From Streptomyces sp. NBC_01276 (GTDB lineage: Bacteria > Actinomycetota > Actinomycetes > Streptomycetales > Streptomycetaceae): DNA of 64,000 nt. Positions within the stretch are counted from its first letter, which is position 1; every line of letters starts with the position of its first letter. Shown here piece by piece: positions 46,174 through 54,759 of this stretch. The translations under genes and the position numbers were made by a program. The notes under the pieces are model-generated. The model was not told the origin of the DNA, did no database searches, and worked only from the letters and a program-made list of their open reading frames with translations. The DNA is taken from assembly GCF_041435355.1 (NCBI RefSeq), contig NZ_CP108443.1, positions 519,106-583,105 on the forward strand, read 5' to 3'.

Positions 46174-46365
46174 TCAGGCGAGGCGTGAGCCGATCCGGAA
46201 CCGCATCTCGCCCGCGGCCCGGCCGATCTCCTCGCTCTGGACGGTGTCATCGAGCAGTCCGAGGAGAACCGTCACTGCTCGTGCCTCGTCTGCGCTGATG
46301 AGTTTCAGTCGGGGTTCGGTGACGCCGTCGAGGAGGGTGTCCAGCAGGTCCAGTGTCTCGTCCAT
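46174..46365 (-). CDS. small conserved acidic protein
   Basis: ATG at 46365 gives 63 residues; GTG at 46374 is an alternative. The sequence (MDETLDLLDTLLDGVTEPRL, ADEARAVTVLLGLLDD, RAAGEMRFRIGSRLA) forms alternating helices. It resembles small Streptomyces proteins of unknown role. No operon partner. Confidence 0.5.
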   Translation of the reverse strand: MDETLDLLDTLLDGVTEPRLKLISADEARAVTVLLGLLDDTVQSEEIGRAAGEMRFRIGSRLA

Positions 46366-46374
46366 GCCAGGCAC

Positions 46375-46973
46375 AACGCCCGGACGGCGCGCACGTCACC
46401 GTGCTTCCAGATGGCGCCGCAGCGCGGCGCGGTGTGCGGAGGCAGGCTCCGGCTGGAGGTTAGGCCTTCTTTCGCGTCTTGCCTCGGGTGAGTGCCTGCT
46501 GGAGTTCGTTTCCGGGACAACCGGCGGTGGGGAACATTCCAGATTGGTTGACCGTTCATTCATGTGTGGGGCGTGGGAAGGGACCGTGTCCCCGGGCCCG
46601 ACCAATGCCTGCGGGGAAAACCGTTCGGCTGAAGCCCCCCAGAGCCCTCCGCCGCGAGGCGACGACCCTTCCGCGCCCCCACCCTGACCGCCCCGTTGGC
46701 CCCCCGTCGGCCCGGCACCGCCCCGACCGGCCATCCCCTCCCCCGGCCGGCCGGGGCCCCTCACAAGCGCCAGCGCCAGCCGTCATCATCAGGCCCGGAT
46801 CTCATCGACGAGCACGCGCAGGGTCCTGGCCCGTTTCGCCGGAGTCGGCCTCTGCGGCTGACCTGGGGTGGGCGACCCGGTCGCCGGACATGCCATTCCC
46901 GGCCGATGTGGTGCTGGTTGTCGGCTGCCGCCGGCCCTACCGTTTGTCCGGGAACGGCGAGAGGAGAAGGTTC
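46375..46973 (+). other. intergenic region without a clear gene
   Basis: Both strands carry open but low-complexity frames rich in Pro and Arg. I see no family match and no terminator or IS end. It probably contains the promoter of the following STAS gene. Confidence 0.4.
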
Positions 46974-47558
46974 GTGCAGGGCGAGGGCAGCATGGACATC
47001 GACGTTGAGGTCCATGGCAGTGCGACGGTGGTTCGCCCGCACGGTGAGATGGACATCAGCCGGGCCGGTCACTTCCGCCACGTACTCCTCGACGCCCTGT
47101 CCGGCGAACGGCTTCCTTACGACGTGGTGGTCGGTCTGCAGCACCTGTCCTTCTGCGACTCCTCGGGCCTCAACGCCCTCCTGGCCGCGCGTACCGTTGC
47201 TCCGTCGCGCGGTCGTGCCGGGCGCCAGACGCGGTGGGTCGCGCTGGATGACCGGGTGGGTGCCGGGCTGCTGCCGGCGGGTCCGTGCCCGGGGGCGGCG
47301 GTCAGAGCGCCGCTGCCGGGGGTTTGCCGGACGGCCCCTGCTCCGGCCGGGGAGGGGGCCGGAGGCGGGGGTGCCCGGGTGCCGTGCGGATCCGGGCGGC
47401 AGCCCGTGGTGCAGGCAAGCCTTCTGCATGCCGCCGGGGGAAGGGCGGCATGCAGCGGGGCCTGCTCCGGGAGCGCCCCCTGCATGGCGGCGGCTTCCTT
47501 TGTCTCGCGTCTAACCCGGCCTTCCTCCTTCAAACGCCTTCCCCTCCAAACTTTCTGA
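46974..47558 (+). CDS. STAS-domain anti-anti-sigma-like protein with divergent C-terminus
   Basis: GTG at 46974 follows GGAGAAGG; an ATG at 46992 is possible. Residues 7-75 form a STAS domain: VHGSATVVRPHGEMDISRAG, VVGLQHLSFCDSSGLNALLA with the DSSG phosphorylation motif. After about residue 80 the sequence no longer matches the family and becomes Gly/Ala/Pro-rich up to residue 194, where a normal protein would end near 115. A frameshift or fusion is likely. It would act with an RsbW-type kinase if functional. Confidence 0.65.
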   Translation: MQGEGSMDIDVEVHGSATVVRPHGEMDISRAGHFRHVLLDALSGERLPYDVVVGLQHLSFCDSSGLNALLAARTVAPSRGRAGRQTRWVALDDRVGAGLLPAGPCPGAAVRAPLPGVCRTAPAPAGEGAGGGGARVPCGSGRQPVVQASLLHAAGGRAACSGACSGSAPCMAAASFVSRLTRPSSFKRLPLQTF

Positions 47559-48284
47559 GACCACGTCAAGGCCTGGGCGGCGGGCGTGGTCGCACGCTCG
47601 CTCCGCTCCCCTGATGTGTGACGGTCAGGGCCGCGGCGGCACCGTAGTGCGATCGGCCCGGTTGGCCGCTGGTGTCAGCGTTGAGCGTCAACTCTCGCCC
47701 GCGCATGTCACGCGGGATGCCGAACGTGGTGCTTGTGAGGCCGGGTGCTGGTTGGGCGTGGTTATGGTCGGGTTTAGTCCGCGTCGATAGGGCGTGCGCG
47801 GGCGAGGCCCGGTGAACCAGAGCGCTCTGGCGACAGCAACACCGGGCCGCCCCGCCACCCGTGTGATTCAGCGCCCGGACGCTTCGGTGTCCCAGTCCTG
47901 ACAGGGCTATGGCCCTGCGCTCACTGGCCGGCGGGGCCGGTATCGGGGTCTGTGCGGGTGGTTCCGGCGGGCGTGGGGCGGGTCGGGCGTGTGGGTGAAC
48001 GCCGGATCGGGTGGGATGGGCAGGGCGAGGGGCCCGCCTGCCGTGTCGGCCTCTTCCCCTTCGGGGTGCTGTCGGCCGGGCACCGGCCGCCGTCACACGT
48101 CGCCGTCACGCAGCCGCGGCCGACGGCACCCGCTTGATCTGCCCGCTGGCTCGGTGGCGTGCGCGGCCGTTCCAGAGCGGCGTGGGCGCAATTCCCGTGG
48201 GGCGGTTCTGCAGCGGGGGAGGTGTGATGGCTGGAGGGATCCATCCTGCGTGAGCGCACCTGCTGCCCGCTGGTCGGGGCAGGG
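47559..48284 (+). other. intergenic region with structured repeat
   Basis: No gene is convincing. The main content is copy 2 of the structured repeat (47663-47858). The rest is GC-rich sequence with no recognised motif. Confidence 0.5.
47663..47858 (+). repeat. ~190-bp structured intergenic repeat, copy 2
   Basis: It matches 37491-37683. Shared landmarks in order: GGTGTCAGCGT, CGTCAACTCTCGCC, TGTCACGCGGGATGCCGAAC, GTGGTTATGGTCGG, AGTCCGCGTCGA-AGGGCGTG and the nested palindromes GGCCCGGTG / CCAGAGCGCTCTGG / CACCGGGCC. No gene begins close downstream in either copy. Confidence 0.65.
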
Positions 48285-48527
48285 ATGGATCGGTCGGTAT
48301 CGGTGAAGACTCTCCGCGTGCCTGAGGACCCCGAGGAGCTTGCCGACGCCATTGCTGTCGCCGTGCGGGCGGGCGATGACCGCCGTATCGGCCTTCTTCT
48401 CGACCGGTTCAAGGAAGTGGCGGGCCTTTCCCACCTGATACGGCTGCGTGAGCGGCTGTGCGGTGCGGGCGGGGCCGCGAGGGTGAGCGCCCGTGGCATC
48501 GGGCGGAGCGCGACGAGGACTCGGTGA
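48285..48527 (+). CDS. small hypothetical protein
   Basis: ATG at 48285 gives 80 residues: VSVKTLRVPEDPEELADAIA, VAVRAGDDRRIGLLLDRFKE and a basic tail. The helical middle is well formed and coding bias is good. A weak GGGCAGGG precedes the start. The family is not recognised. Confidence 0.45.
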   Translation: MDRSVSVKTLRVPEDPEELADAIAVAVRAGDDRRIGLLLDRFKEVAGLSHLIRLRERLCGAGGAARVSARGIGRSATRTR

Positions 48528-48591
48528 GGGTGGCCGCGCGCTGACCGCAGAGCCTGCGAGAAGGACTACCGACGCCTGGTAGCGGAGGCGG

Positions 48592-48936
48592 TTATGGAAG
48601 CCAGGGGCTGTTCCGGTCGTCGACTGCCTCCCGCGTGGGGGAAGGGTCCGTCGTGTCGCGGGTCTGGTCCGTGTGGCGGGGGAGCGGCCGGCTGGCGGCG
48701 AGGCAGGTGAGGACGTTGTGCCAGGTGCCGTCGGTGTTCCACAGGCGCAGGCGTTCGGCGCAGCGGTGCCAGGGCCCGTAGCGGGCGGGCAGGTCGTGCC
48801 AGCGCCGGCCGCCTTGCTGCTGCCACAGGATGCCGTTGACGACGGCCCGGTAATCTGGCCCGCCCGGTCCGCAGCGGGGAAGCAGTGCGCGGATCGCGGC
48901 CCATTCCTGGTCGTTGAGGTCGTCGGATTCGTTCAT
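48592..48936 (-). pseudogene. IS5-type transposase, DUF4096 domain only
   Basis: ATG at 48936 starts NESDDLNDQEWAAIRALLP and runs through DYRAVVNGILWQQQGGRRWH and LPARYGPWHRCAERLRLWNT. This is the N-terminal domain of an IS5-type transposase, different from the element at 35954. The catalytic domain is missing. It may be a remnant or a free-standing DUF4096 protein, as sometimes annotated in Streptomyces. Confidence 0.65.
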
Positions 48937-49404
48937 GCTATTTCAACGGTTCTTCCTGAGCACCGACACGCCCCGCCGTCAGTGGGATGGAAGGTTCTGG
49001 GTCGCGACCCTGTCGGTCGCCGGGCATGACCGCGGCCGGCCCGGTCATGCATGCTGGACTGTTCAAGAAAGAAGCCCCGGGCGCGGCCGTTGGCCTTGCG
49101 GACAGCCCTTGGCTGACATGCTTGCCATCCTCGGCGAGAGCGGCTGCCGCAAGGACCTCCTCGCACAGATGCAGGCACGCCCACCGGGCGATGGTTCACC
49201 GGTATCGCCGGATCCCCGACCGGAGGGCACCGGCCGTCACCCTGCCCCGGGTCCGGCGCAGTGTGGCGGAGGGCAGGGTGGCATCCGTACGGCTGGTCGC
49301 GTGAGTCGAACGGAACATAGGCGTGGAAGATGGTGAAAATGGTGCACTGATCGGTCCCTGCCTGCCGTGTGCCTCGGGCACTGGAGGGGCCCCTGGAAGG
49401 TGAG
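48937..49404 (+). other. intergenic region upstream of the permease
   Basis: I see no gene on either strand. The region contains no clear inverted repeat longer than ten bases and no IS end. Confidence 0.4.
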
Positions 49405-50880
49405 GTGGCCGCGGTGGTGGAGTCCTCGTCCGATGCCCGGGGCGACGCGGGGTCCGTCGAGGCGGGAGGCTACCGGCAGGAGCTCAAGCGCACTCTCGGT
49501 CCCTTTCAGGTGTTCGCGATCTCGTTCGCGTTCATCTCGGTGGCGGTGGGCATCTTCGCGACGTACGACGAAGTACTGCAGACCGCGGGGCCGGTCGGTA
49601 TCTGGCTGTGGATCGTCGCGGCCGTGGGGCAGACACTCGTGGCGCTGGTGGTCGCGCAGTTCGCGGCTCGTATCCCGCTCAGCGGTTCCTCTTATCAGTG
49701 GGCCTCGCGGCTGGCCGATCCGAAGATCGGCTGGGGGTTCGGCTGGCTGACCTTCTGCTACCTGGCGATCGGCGTGGTGGCGGTCGACAACGCCCTGGCC
49801 AGCCAGGCGTTCATGCCGCTCATCGGCATGGGGCCGGACGAGGACACCGCACGTGTGATCACGCTCGTGGTCCTGCTTGTCCAGACCGTGCTGGCCGTAG
49901 CCTCCACGCGCCTGGTCAGCCTGATCAACACCGTCGCGGTGGGGCTCGAACTGGCGCTCGTCGTGGTGGTGGTGATCGCGCTTGTCATCGCTGTCGCGGT
50001 CACGGGCGACGGCGCGGTCGGCAACCTCACCTCGCGCGGTGTCGTCGAACACGCCCCCGGCTACTTCGCGGTCGGCGGCGGGCTGATGCTCGCGATGATC
50101 ATGGGGCTCGCGACGCTCGTCGGCTTCGACTCCGCGGCGAACCTGGCCGAGGAGGCCAAGGATCCGTTCCGCACCGTCCCGCGCGCGATCGTGGGATCGG
50201 TCGTGGCGGCCGGCGTCCTGGGCATGCTGTTCCTGATCACGCTCACCGTCGCGATCGACGACATCCCCCGCATCAGCGCCAACGGCTCACCGGTCGCGGC
50301 GATCATGCGTGACCAGCTCGGTCCGGCGATGGAGAGGACGCTGCTGGTCGCGATCACCATCGCGTTCTTCGGCGCCGGGATCGTGGTGATGGTCGCGTGC
50401 TCGCGCCTGGTCTTCGCGATGTCGCGCGACGGGCGCTTCCCCGCCCACCGCCTGATGCGGCGGGTGAACCCCCGCACGAGGACGCCGATCCCGGCGACCG
50501 TGCTGGTTTTCGCTCTGGGCGTCGTCCTGATGGTGGCGCTGCCGGGCGCCGCGCTGCTGGAGCTGGTCACGGCCTCGACCATCCTCCCCGCGCTCACCTA
50601 CGGCTCGACGATCGTGCTCTACCTGGCGGTGCGCGGGCGCCTGGGCCGCAAGAAGGGCGCCTTCGACCTGGGACGCTTCGAACTGCCGGTCGCTGTCTGC
50701 GCTCTGGTGTGGACGCTCATCGCATTGTTCGTTCTGGTGACCCCGCACGAAGCGTTCGTCTCCGTTGTGATCGTGGTGGGCCTCCTACTCCTGGGCGGCC
50801 TGTTCTTCGCCGCGATGCTGAGGTTCGACCGCCAGGCCATGGAGACGGAGCCGGGTGGAGTGGACTCTTTCACCGACTGA
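49405..50880 (+). CDS. APC-superfamily amino acid permease
   Basis: GTG at 49405 follows GGAAGG; GTG at 49369 lacks a ribosome site. The protein of about 491 residues has twelve hydrophobic segments from LGPFQVFAISFAFISVAVGI on, the APC segment QFAARIPLSGSSYQWASRLA, a GFDSAANLAEEAKDPFRTVP motif typical of GABA or basic amino acid permeases, and a C-terminal cytoplasmic tail. It should import an amino acid or related amine by proton symport across the cytoplasmic membrane. No catabolic genes are adjacent. Confidence 0.92.
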   Translation: MAAVVESSSDARGDAGSVEAGGYRQELKRTLGPFQVFAISFAFISVAVGIFATYDEVLQTAGPVGIWLWIVAAVGQTLVALVVAQFAARIPLSGSSYQWASRLADPKIGWGFGWLTFCYLAIGVVAVDNALASQAFMPLIGMGPDEDTARVITLVVLLVQTVLAVASTRLVSLINTVAVGLELALVVVVVIALVIAVAVTGDGAVGNLTSRGVVEHAPGYFAVGGGLMLAMIMGLATLVGFDSAANLAEEAKDPFRTVPRAIVGSVVAAGVLGMLFLITLTVAIDDIPRISANGSPVAAIMRDQLGPAMERTLLVAITIAFFGAGIVVMVACSRLVFAMSRDGRFPAHRLMRRVNPRTRTPIPATVLVFALGVVLMVALPGAALLELVTASTILPALTYGSTIVLYLAVRGRLGRKKGAFDLGRFELPVAVCALVWTLIALFVLVTPHEAFVSVVIVVGLLLLGGLFFAAMLRFDRQAMETEPGGVDSFTD

Positions 50881-51020
50881 CCAGACAACACTCCCCTGTC
50901 CCGAAAGGACCTCCCCCTGACGAGTCGGAGGAAGTGCAGGATCCAGCGGCCCGAGCACGGCGCCGCCTGGCAGGCGGCCCCCGGCGCACGGGCGTACGAG
51001 GAACGGGGCCGGGCCGCTAG

Positions 51021-52367
51021 CTAGGCCGGACCGAGGTCGCCCTCGACGACGGTCTGGGTGATACGGGGTCGGCCCCACAGGGCGAGGAGTTCGTTGGCGA
51101 GGCCGGCGACAGTCACGGGATCCTCGTCGAAAGGCCCGTTGACGGCGGCCGCCAACAGGCCCTGCGGGACGGCGTCGGCATCGAGGAGGGCGCCCCACTC
51201 CTGAGATCCCAGCTCCAGGTATTCGAGCCCGGTAAGCCCCGCGACCTCAACGGGGTCGGCGAGGGTCCCGGGCTGCGCGGCGAGGGATCGCAGTCGGGGC
51301 AGCCCCACGAGGGGCGTGAGGCTGACGGGGCGGCCGCCCCGTGCGTTGAGGGTCAGGGCTTCCAGGCCGGGGTGCACGGCGCTCCCCAAGGTTTCCTGGT
51401 TGTGGGCGAACGACGTCGGGGCCGGTGGGTGGGGCTCTGCTCCGCCGGATTCCGTGGCGAGCCGGTCCAGCAACAGGTCGGTCAGGGAGTCGGCGAGGAG
51501 GCGGGCGCCGATGTCTTCCTCGTGCGATATGAGGATGACCTGCCCGATGTGCCCGTGGGGGCCCGGGGTCAGATCGACGGCCAGCCGGTCGCCGCCTCCG
51601 TTGTCGCCGAACGCGATCCAGCCTGGCGAGCCGGCGAGCCCCTGCACGGCGGCGGAGGGCCGTGTCTCGACCGCCTCCATCGCCGCGTGGTTCCAGGGGC
51701 ACTCGCGGGTCGTCGGCTCGGCGACGTACAGGCCTTCAAGGCTGAAGAGTTCGCAGCGGACCGCCTCGGAGTGGCGGCTCGCTGCCTCGTAGTCGCCGCT
51801 CCAGTCCGCCCACTGGGCCCGCGTCACCCGGTAGAGCGCCTTCAGCTCCTCAGGCAGAGGGATGCCCAGACGCGACTCGGCCGCCGCGATCTCGGCCTCG
51901 GTGGCGCCGACAGCGCCGGGCAGACGCCCGCGTACCGTCCGTTCGAGCAGCGCCGGGTCCGCCGAAGGCGCCGACACCGCCCGCGGCGACGGCTCCGGAA
52001 GGCGCCGCCAGGGTTCCGGGAGCGCATCCTCGACCAGAACGAGCGCCCCCGGATTGAACCCGAAGCCGAGCTCCACCGCCCTGCTGGGTATGAGGAGGTG
52101 GAGCCGGGTGCGTCCCGTCGCCTCCGTCTCCATCACGAACGTCACAGCACTGATGTCGTCCTTCACAAGGACATCGACCACCCGCAGCACACCGTCGTTG
52201 TGCATCTGCTTCAGGGGCACGCTCCAACCGCTCCGGGTAATACGGCCCACCACCCGACCGCCTGGAACGGCGAGCCGCTCCGCATTCTCCACCCGCAGGA
52301 GCCGCAGCAGGGGCTCCCAGGTTGCGAATGCGTGAATCGAAGACCGGCGGTTCTCTTGATCGTTCAT
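51021..52367 (-). CDS. SMI1/KNR4 (SUKH) family protein
   Basis: ATG at 52367 gives 448 residues. The N-terminal 130 residues are a separate alpha/beta region. Residues about 155-310 form a SUKH domain: TEAEIAAAESRLGIPLPEEL, KALYRVTRAQWADWSGDYEA and GWIAFGDNGGGDRLAVDLTP (the IAxDGGGD-type signature). The C-terminus resembles leucine-rich repeats (GLEALTLNARGGRPVSLTPL, GLTGLEYLELGSQEWG). SUKH proteins are common immunity factors in contact-dependent toxin systems, though many are orphans. No toxin gene is adjacent. Confidence 0.85.
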   Translation of the reverse strand: MNDQENRRSSIHAFATWEPLLRLLRVENAERLAVPGGRVVGRITRSGWSVPLKQMHNDGVLRVVDVLVKDDISAVTFVMETEATGRTRLHLLIPSRAVELGFGFNPGALVLVEDALPEPWRRLPEPSPRAVSAPSADPALLERTVRGRLPGAVGATEAEIAAAESRLGIPLPEELKALYRVTRAQWADWSGDYEAASRHSEAVRCELFSLEGLYVAEPTTRECPWNHAAMEAVETRPSAAVQGLAGSPGWIAFGDNGGGDRLAVDLTPGPHGHIGQVILISHEEDIGARLLADSLTDLLLDRLATESGGAEPHPPAPTSFAHNQETLGSAVHPGLEALTLNARGGRPVSLTPLVGLPRLRSLAAQPGTLADPVEVAGLTGLEYLELGSQEWGALLDADAVPQGLLAAAVNGPFDEDPVTVAGLANELLALWGRPRITQTVVEGDLGPA

Positions 52368-52601
52368 GACGCAGACCGTACCCGGCGGGTGCCCCTATCT
52401 CTTTGGTCAAGGTGGATGGGTGCTGGTTCGGGCGTCTGGAACGATGTGCCTGTGCATGCTGACGTCGTGTGCCCGGGTGACCGGACGTGAGCGGATGGGG
52501 GAGTACCTCGGACACGGTCTCGCGTGCCGCCGCTGCGCCGTCCCCGGTGACCGCCGGACCCTGTACGGCATTGTCCAGTGCCTCCATTCCATAATTTTGG
52601 A

Positions 52602-53062
52602 ATGAAGGGCCCCGGACTCCCCGGCTGTGTCGGTGTCGACCGGGCCGTCGCCTTCCTCCTTGCCGGGCAGGGCGTCGCCGTACCAGAGGCCGGACCTGCG
52701 GCCGGGGTGCCCGCCGCGCGGTCCACCCCCGCCCCGAATCCCGATCCGTACGCGGCGCCCGCCGCACCAGAAGCCGCCTCTGGTCCTGGTCCTGCTCCCG
52801 CTCCTGATCCGGCCCCGTCCCCGGCCCCGGCCCCGTCCCCGGCCCCGGCCCCGTCCCCGGCCCCGGCCCCGGCCCCGTCCCCGTCCCCGGGGGGTCGGCC
52901 CCGGGGACGGTGGCGGGCGGACGCCCGCGCGATGTGGGAGCCGCTGACCGAGAGGTGGAGCGTCCCCAACGATCTGGACCTGTCCGGCGAGCAGGGCCTG
53001 CGCGACCGGCTGAAGGCCGGGCTGCTGGACAGAAGCGGTCGCGCTGATCGTCGAGGCCGGCA
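52602..53062 (+). pseudogene. proline-rich fragment with tandem repeat
   Basis: ATG at 52602 opens a frame with a Pro/Ala/Ser linker (repeats of PAPAPSPAPAPS at 52800-52890) followed by RADARAMWEPLTERWSVPNDL and LSGEQGLRDRLKAGLLDRSG. The last part looks coding but is cut at about 53063 by a GH15 gene fragment. It may be the start of a gene whose body was lost. Family unknown; the frame could be partly spurious because of the simple repeat. Confidence 0.3.
52800..52895 (+). repeat. 18-bp G/C tandem repeat coding Pro-Ala-Pro-Ser
   Basis: Imperfect copies of CCCCGGCCCCGGCCCCGT run through this stretch. The repeat encodes PAPAPS on the plus strand. It is prone to slippage and may be copy-number variable. 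Confidence 0.7.
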
Positions 53063-53065
53063 GTC

Positions 53066-53250
53066 GGTGAGCCAGTCCACGACGCGCGCGAAGGCGTGCC
53101 AGCCACGGATGCCGCCGATGTCCCGGGCCTGCGCGAGGGCGTAAGCGGCCTCGCCGTAGATGTCGAGCTGGATCTGGTCGGCGGCCGCGTTTCCGGCCCG
53201 TACCGGGGCGGAGCGCCGGTAGCCCTCCAGGTGGTCCAGCACCTCCTCGG
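53066..53250 (-). pseudogene. GH15 gene fragment, duplicated from 40170-40355
   Basis: The segment is nearly identical to part of the GH15 pseudogene (DIYGEAAYALAQARDIGGIR and GWHAFARVVDWLTD). It keeps an uninterrupted frame at GNAAADQIQLDIYG, where the longer copy has an extra CC. It sits between a proline-rich frame and a DNA ligase 3' end, so recombination moved it here. Confidence 0.85.
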
Positions 53251-53643
53251 GACACCACCGAAGGCGTCATCGGCGCGATCACCGGCACCCTCACCCGCCC
53301 CCAGCTTCTGGTTCTGGGCCGCTACGACCAGGCGGGCTGGCTGCGGCCGGTCGGCCGCACGGTCCCGCTGCGTCCGGAGGTCTCCCGGCAAGTCGGCGAG
53401 CAGCTCGTCGCGGCCGGCGCTGGCCACCCTTTCGAGGGGGTGCGGTTCACCTCGACGTGGGGGAGCCGTGGCGTGCTGGATGTGGTGCTGGTCCGCCTGG
53501 AGCTGGTGGCGGAGGTCAGCGCCGACAGGGCCGTTGACCACGGGGTGTACCGCCACCCGCTCCGGTTCCAGCGGATCCGCCTGGACATGGGCGTGGAGGA
53601 CGTCCCGCCGTTCGGGGCAGAGGCCGCGGCGGCGGCCGGCTGA
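53251..53643 (+). pseudogene. ATP-dependent DNA ligase, C-terminal fragment
   Basis: The frame reads DTTEGVIGAITGTLTRPQLL, VLGRYDQAGWLRPVGRTVPL, VRFTSTWGSRGVLDVVLVRL and YRHPLRFQRIRLDMGVEDVP. This resembles the OB-fold C-terminus of Streptomyces ATP-dependent ligases. The nucleotidyltransferase domain with the KxDG motif is missing, replaced by the GH15 fragment. Assignment rests on resemblance recalled from such proteins. Confidence 0.55.
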
Positions 53644-53937
53644 CTACCGCACCACCGGGCCTATTGGGAAACCACGGCCCGAATTCGGCGCAGGGGGGCG
53701 CCGGTTTCCTCGGGGCGGAAATGGGCGACGAGACGGGCGACGGCTGAGACGGCGTCGACGATGCTCCATTCGGTGTCGGCCGGTCAGGGCCGGGAGAGGG
53801 AGAGCCCTGGGCGGACCCCTTGCCGTCCGAGTGTGCCGACGCGTCCGTTCGGTCGAACTGGCATGGCGCCGACCCAACGGCCGCCGCAAGCTCAGCGTGC
53901 CGAACGGCCCCTCATCTCGAACGGAAGCGATCCCATC
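53644..53937 (-). other. short intergenic region with a coding scrap
   Basis: The minus strand near 53700-53780 reads DTEWSIVDAVSAVARLVAHF, which looks like a fragment of a real protein, but no complete gene is present. Confidence 0.3.
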
Positions 53938-54387
53938 GTGTCCAACTACCTGCGCCGCGCCGCGTCCCTCGCCACCACCGGGCTCCTCTTCGCCTGCGGA
54001 GTGGCATTCGCCCCCGCCGCCCACGCGGTCACCTACACCCTCACCGTCAACCCCACCGCCCCCCTGCGCGAATACATCCCCACCCTCCACCGCAATATCG
54101 CGCACGTTTCCGGTACGGCGTCGTGCACCGGCGGATTGCCTGCGGACGTTGCCGTGGCTCTCAGCCAGGACGGGGCGGATGGGGAGGAAATCTCCGGAGG
54201 AGGCTCCGTCTTCATCGCTTGTGACGGGCGACCCCACACCTGGGCAGTCGACATCCAGGGGGCTGTAGATCTGGCCGGGCTTCCACTTCTGAGAAACTGG
54301 AATCCCGGCCCCGCCACCGTAGAGGCCAACATGGGCGGGACCCTTGGCACGACCTTTCACGGGACCATCACCCTCACCACAGGCTGA
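53938..54387 (+). CDS. secreted protein, unknown function
   Basis: GTG at 53938 gives 149 residues. The signal peptide is clear: SNYLRRAASLATTGLLFACG, VAFAPAAHA with cleavage likely after AHA. The mature protein is beta-rich with two cysteines (TASCTGG and FIACDGR) that probably pair, and ends THFHG-like (GTTFHGTITLTTG). It looks like a small extracellular beta-sandwich. No operon partner; a terminator follows at 54514. Confidence 0.7.
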   Translation: MSNYLRRAASLATTGLLFACGVAFAPAAHAVTYTLTVNPTAPLREYIPTLHRNIAHVSGTASCTGGLPADVAVALSQDGADGEEISGGGSVFIACDGRPHTWAVDIQGAVDLAGLPLLRNWNPGPATVEANMGGTLGTTFHGTITLTTG

Positions 54388-54513
54388 GCCCGCCGTAGCC
54401 AACCTGCCAGATCCCGCGCCGGCCTGTGCGGCCCTGGTCGCCTGGTGGCCTGTTCCGGCGAGGTCGAGGACGTCTTGACGGCACTGATGGTGCAGTTGCC
54501 GCTGCGGATGTTC

Positions 54514-54540
54514 AGGCCGTCACCCCTGGGGTGACGGCCT
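54514..54540 (+). terminator. hairpin with T-containing tail
   Basis: GGCCGTCACCCC and GGGGTGACGGCC are exact complements around one T, followed by TCTTTC. It lies about 125 bases past the secreted protein gene. Confidence 0.7.
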
Positions 54541-54677
54541 CTTTCGCATGTCCGGGACCGGTCCGACCAGGGGCTGTTGGCCCTCCGCCAATGTCCTTCG
54601 GCGGAGTGAACCTGGCCCTCGCGTACGCGTGGGCGGCTTATGCGGTGTGCTCCCAACTCGTCCTGTAATCAATTTTA

Positions 54678-54737
54678 TTGACACGAAGCAGGATGTTTCG
54701 GCATGTTTCCCGCGCGGCCCGACCATCGGGCCGCGCG
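54678..54737 (+). promoter_or_regulatory. AT-rich promoter and perfect hairpin before the multi-HTH gene
   Basis: TTGACA at 54678-54683 in an unusually AT-rich stretch (AATTTTATTGACACG) is a good -35 box; the -10 near 54701 is weaker. CGCGCGGCCCGA (54711-54722) and TCGGGCCGCGCG (54726-54737) form a 12-bp stem around CCA, at or after the transcription start. It may be an operator or attenuator for the gene at 54760. Confidence 0.5.
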
Positions 54738-54759
54738 ATGTGTGATCGGAGTGCGTTTC

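Noticed and set aside
46479..46973. N-terminal extension of the STAS frame
   Set aside because: The sequence is Pro/Arg-rich low complexity; GTG at 46974 has a strong ribosome site and starts the domain properly.
52800..52895. Short tandem repeats considered as a CRISPR-like array
   Set aside because: Units are contiguous, GC-only and have no spacers; they encode a Pro-Ala-Ser linker. No cas genes are present.
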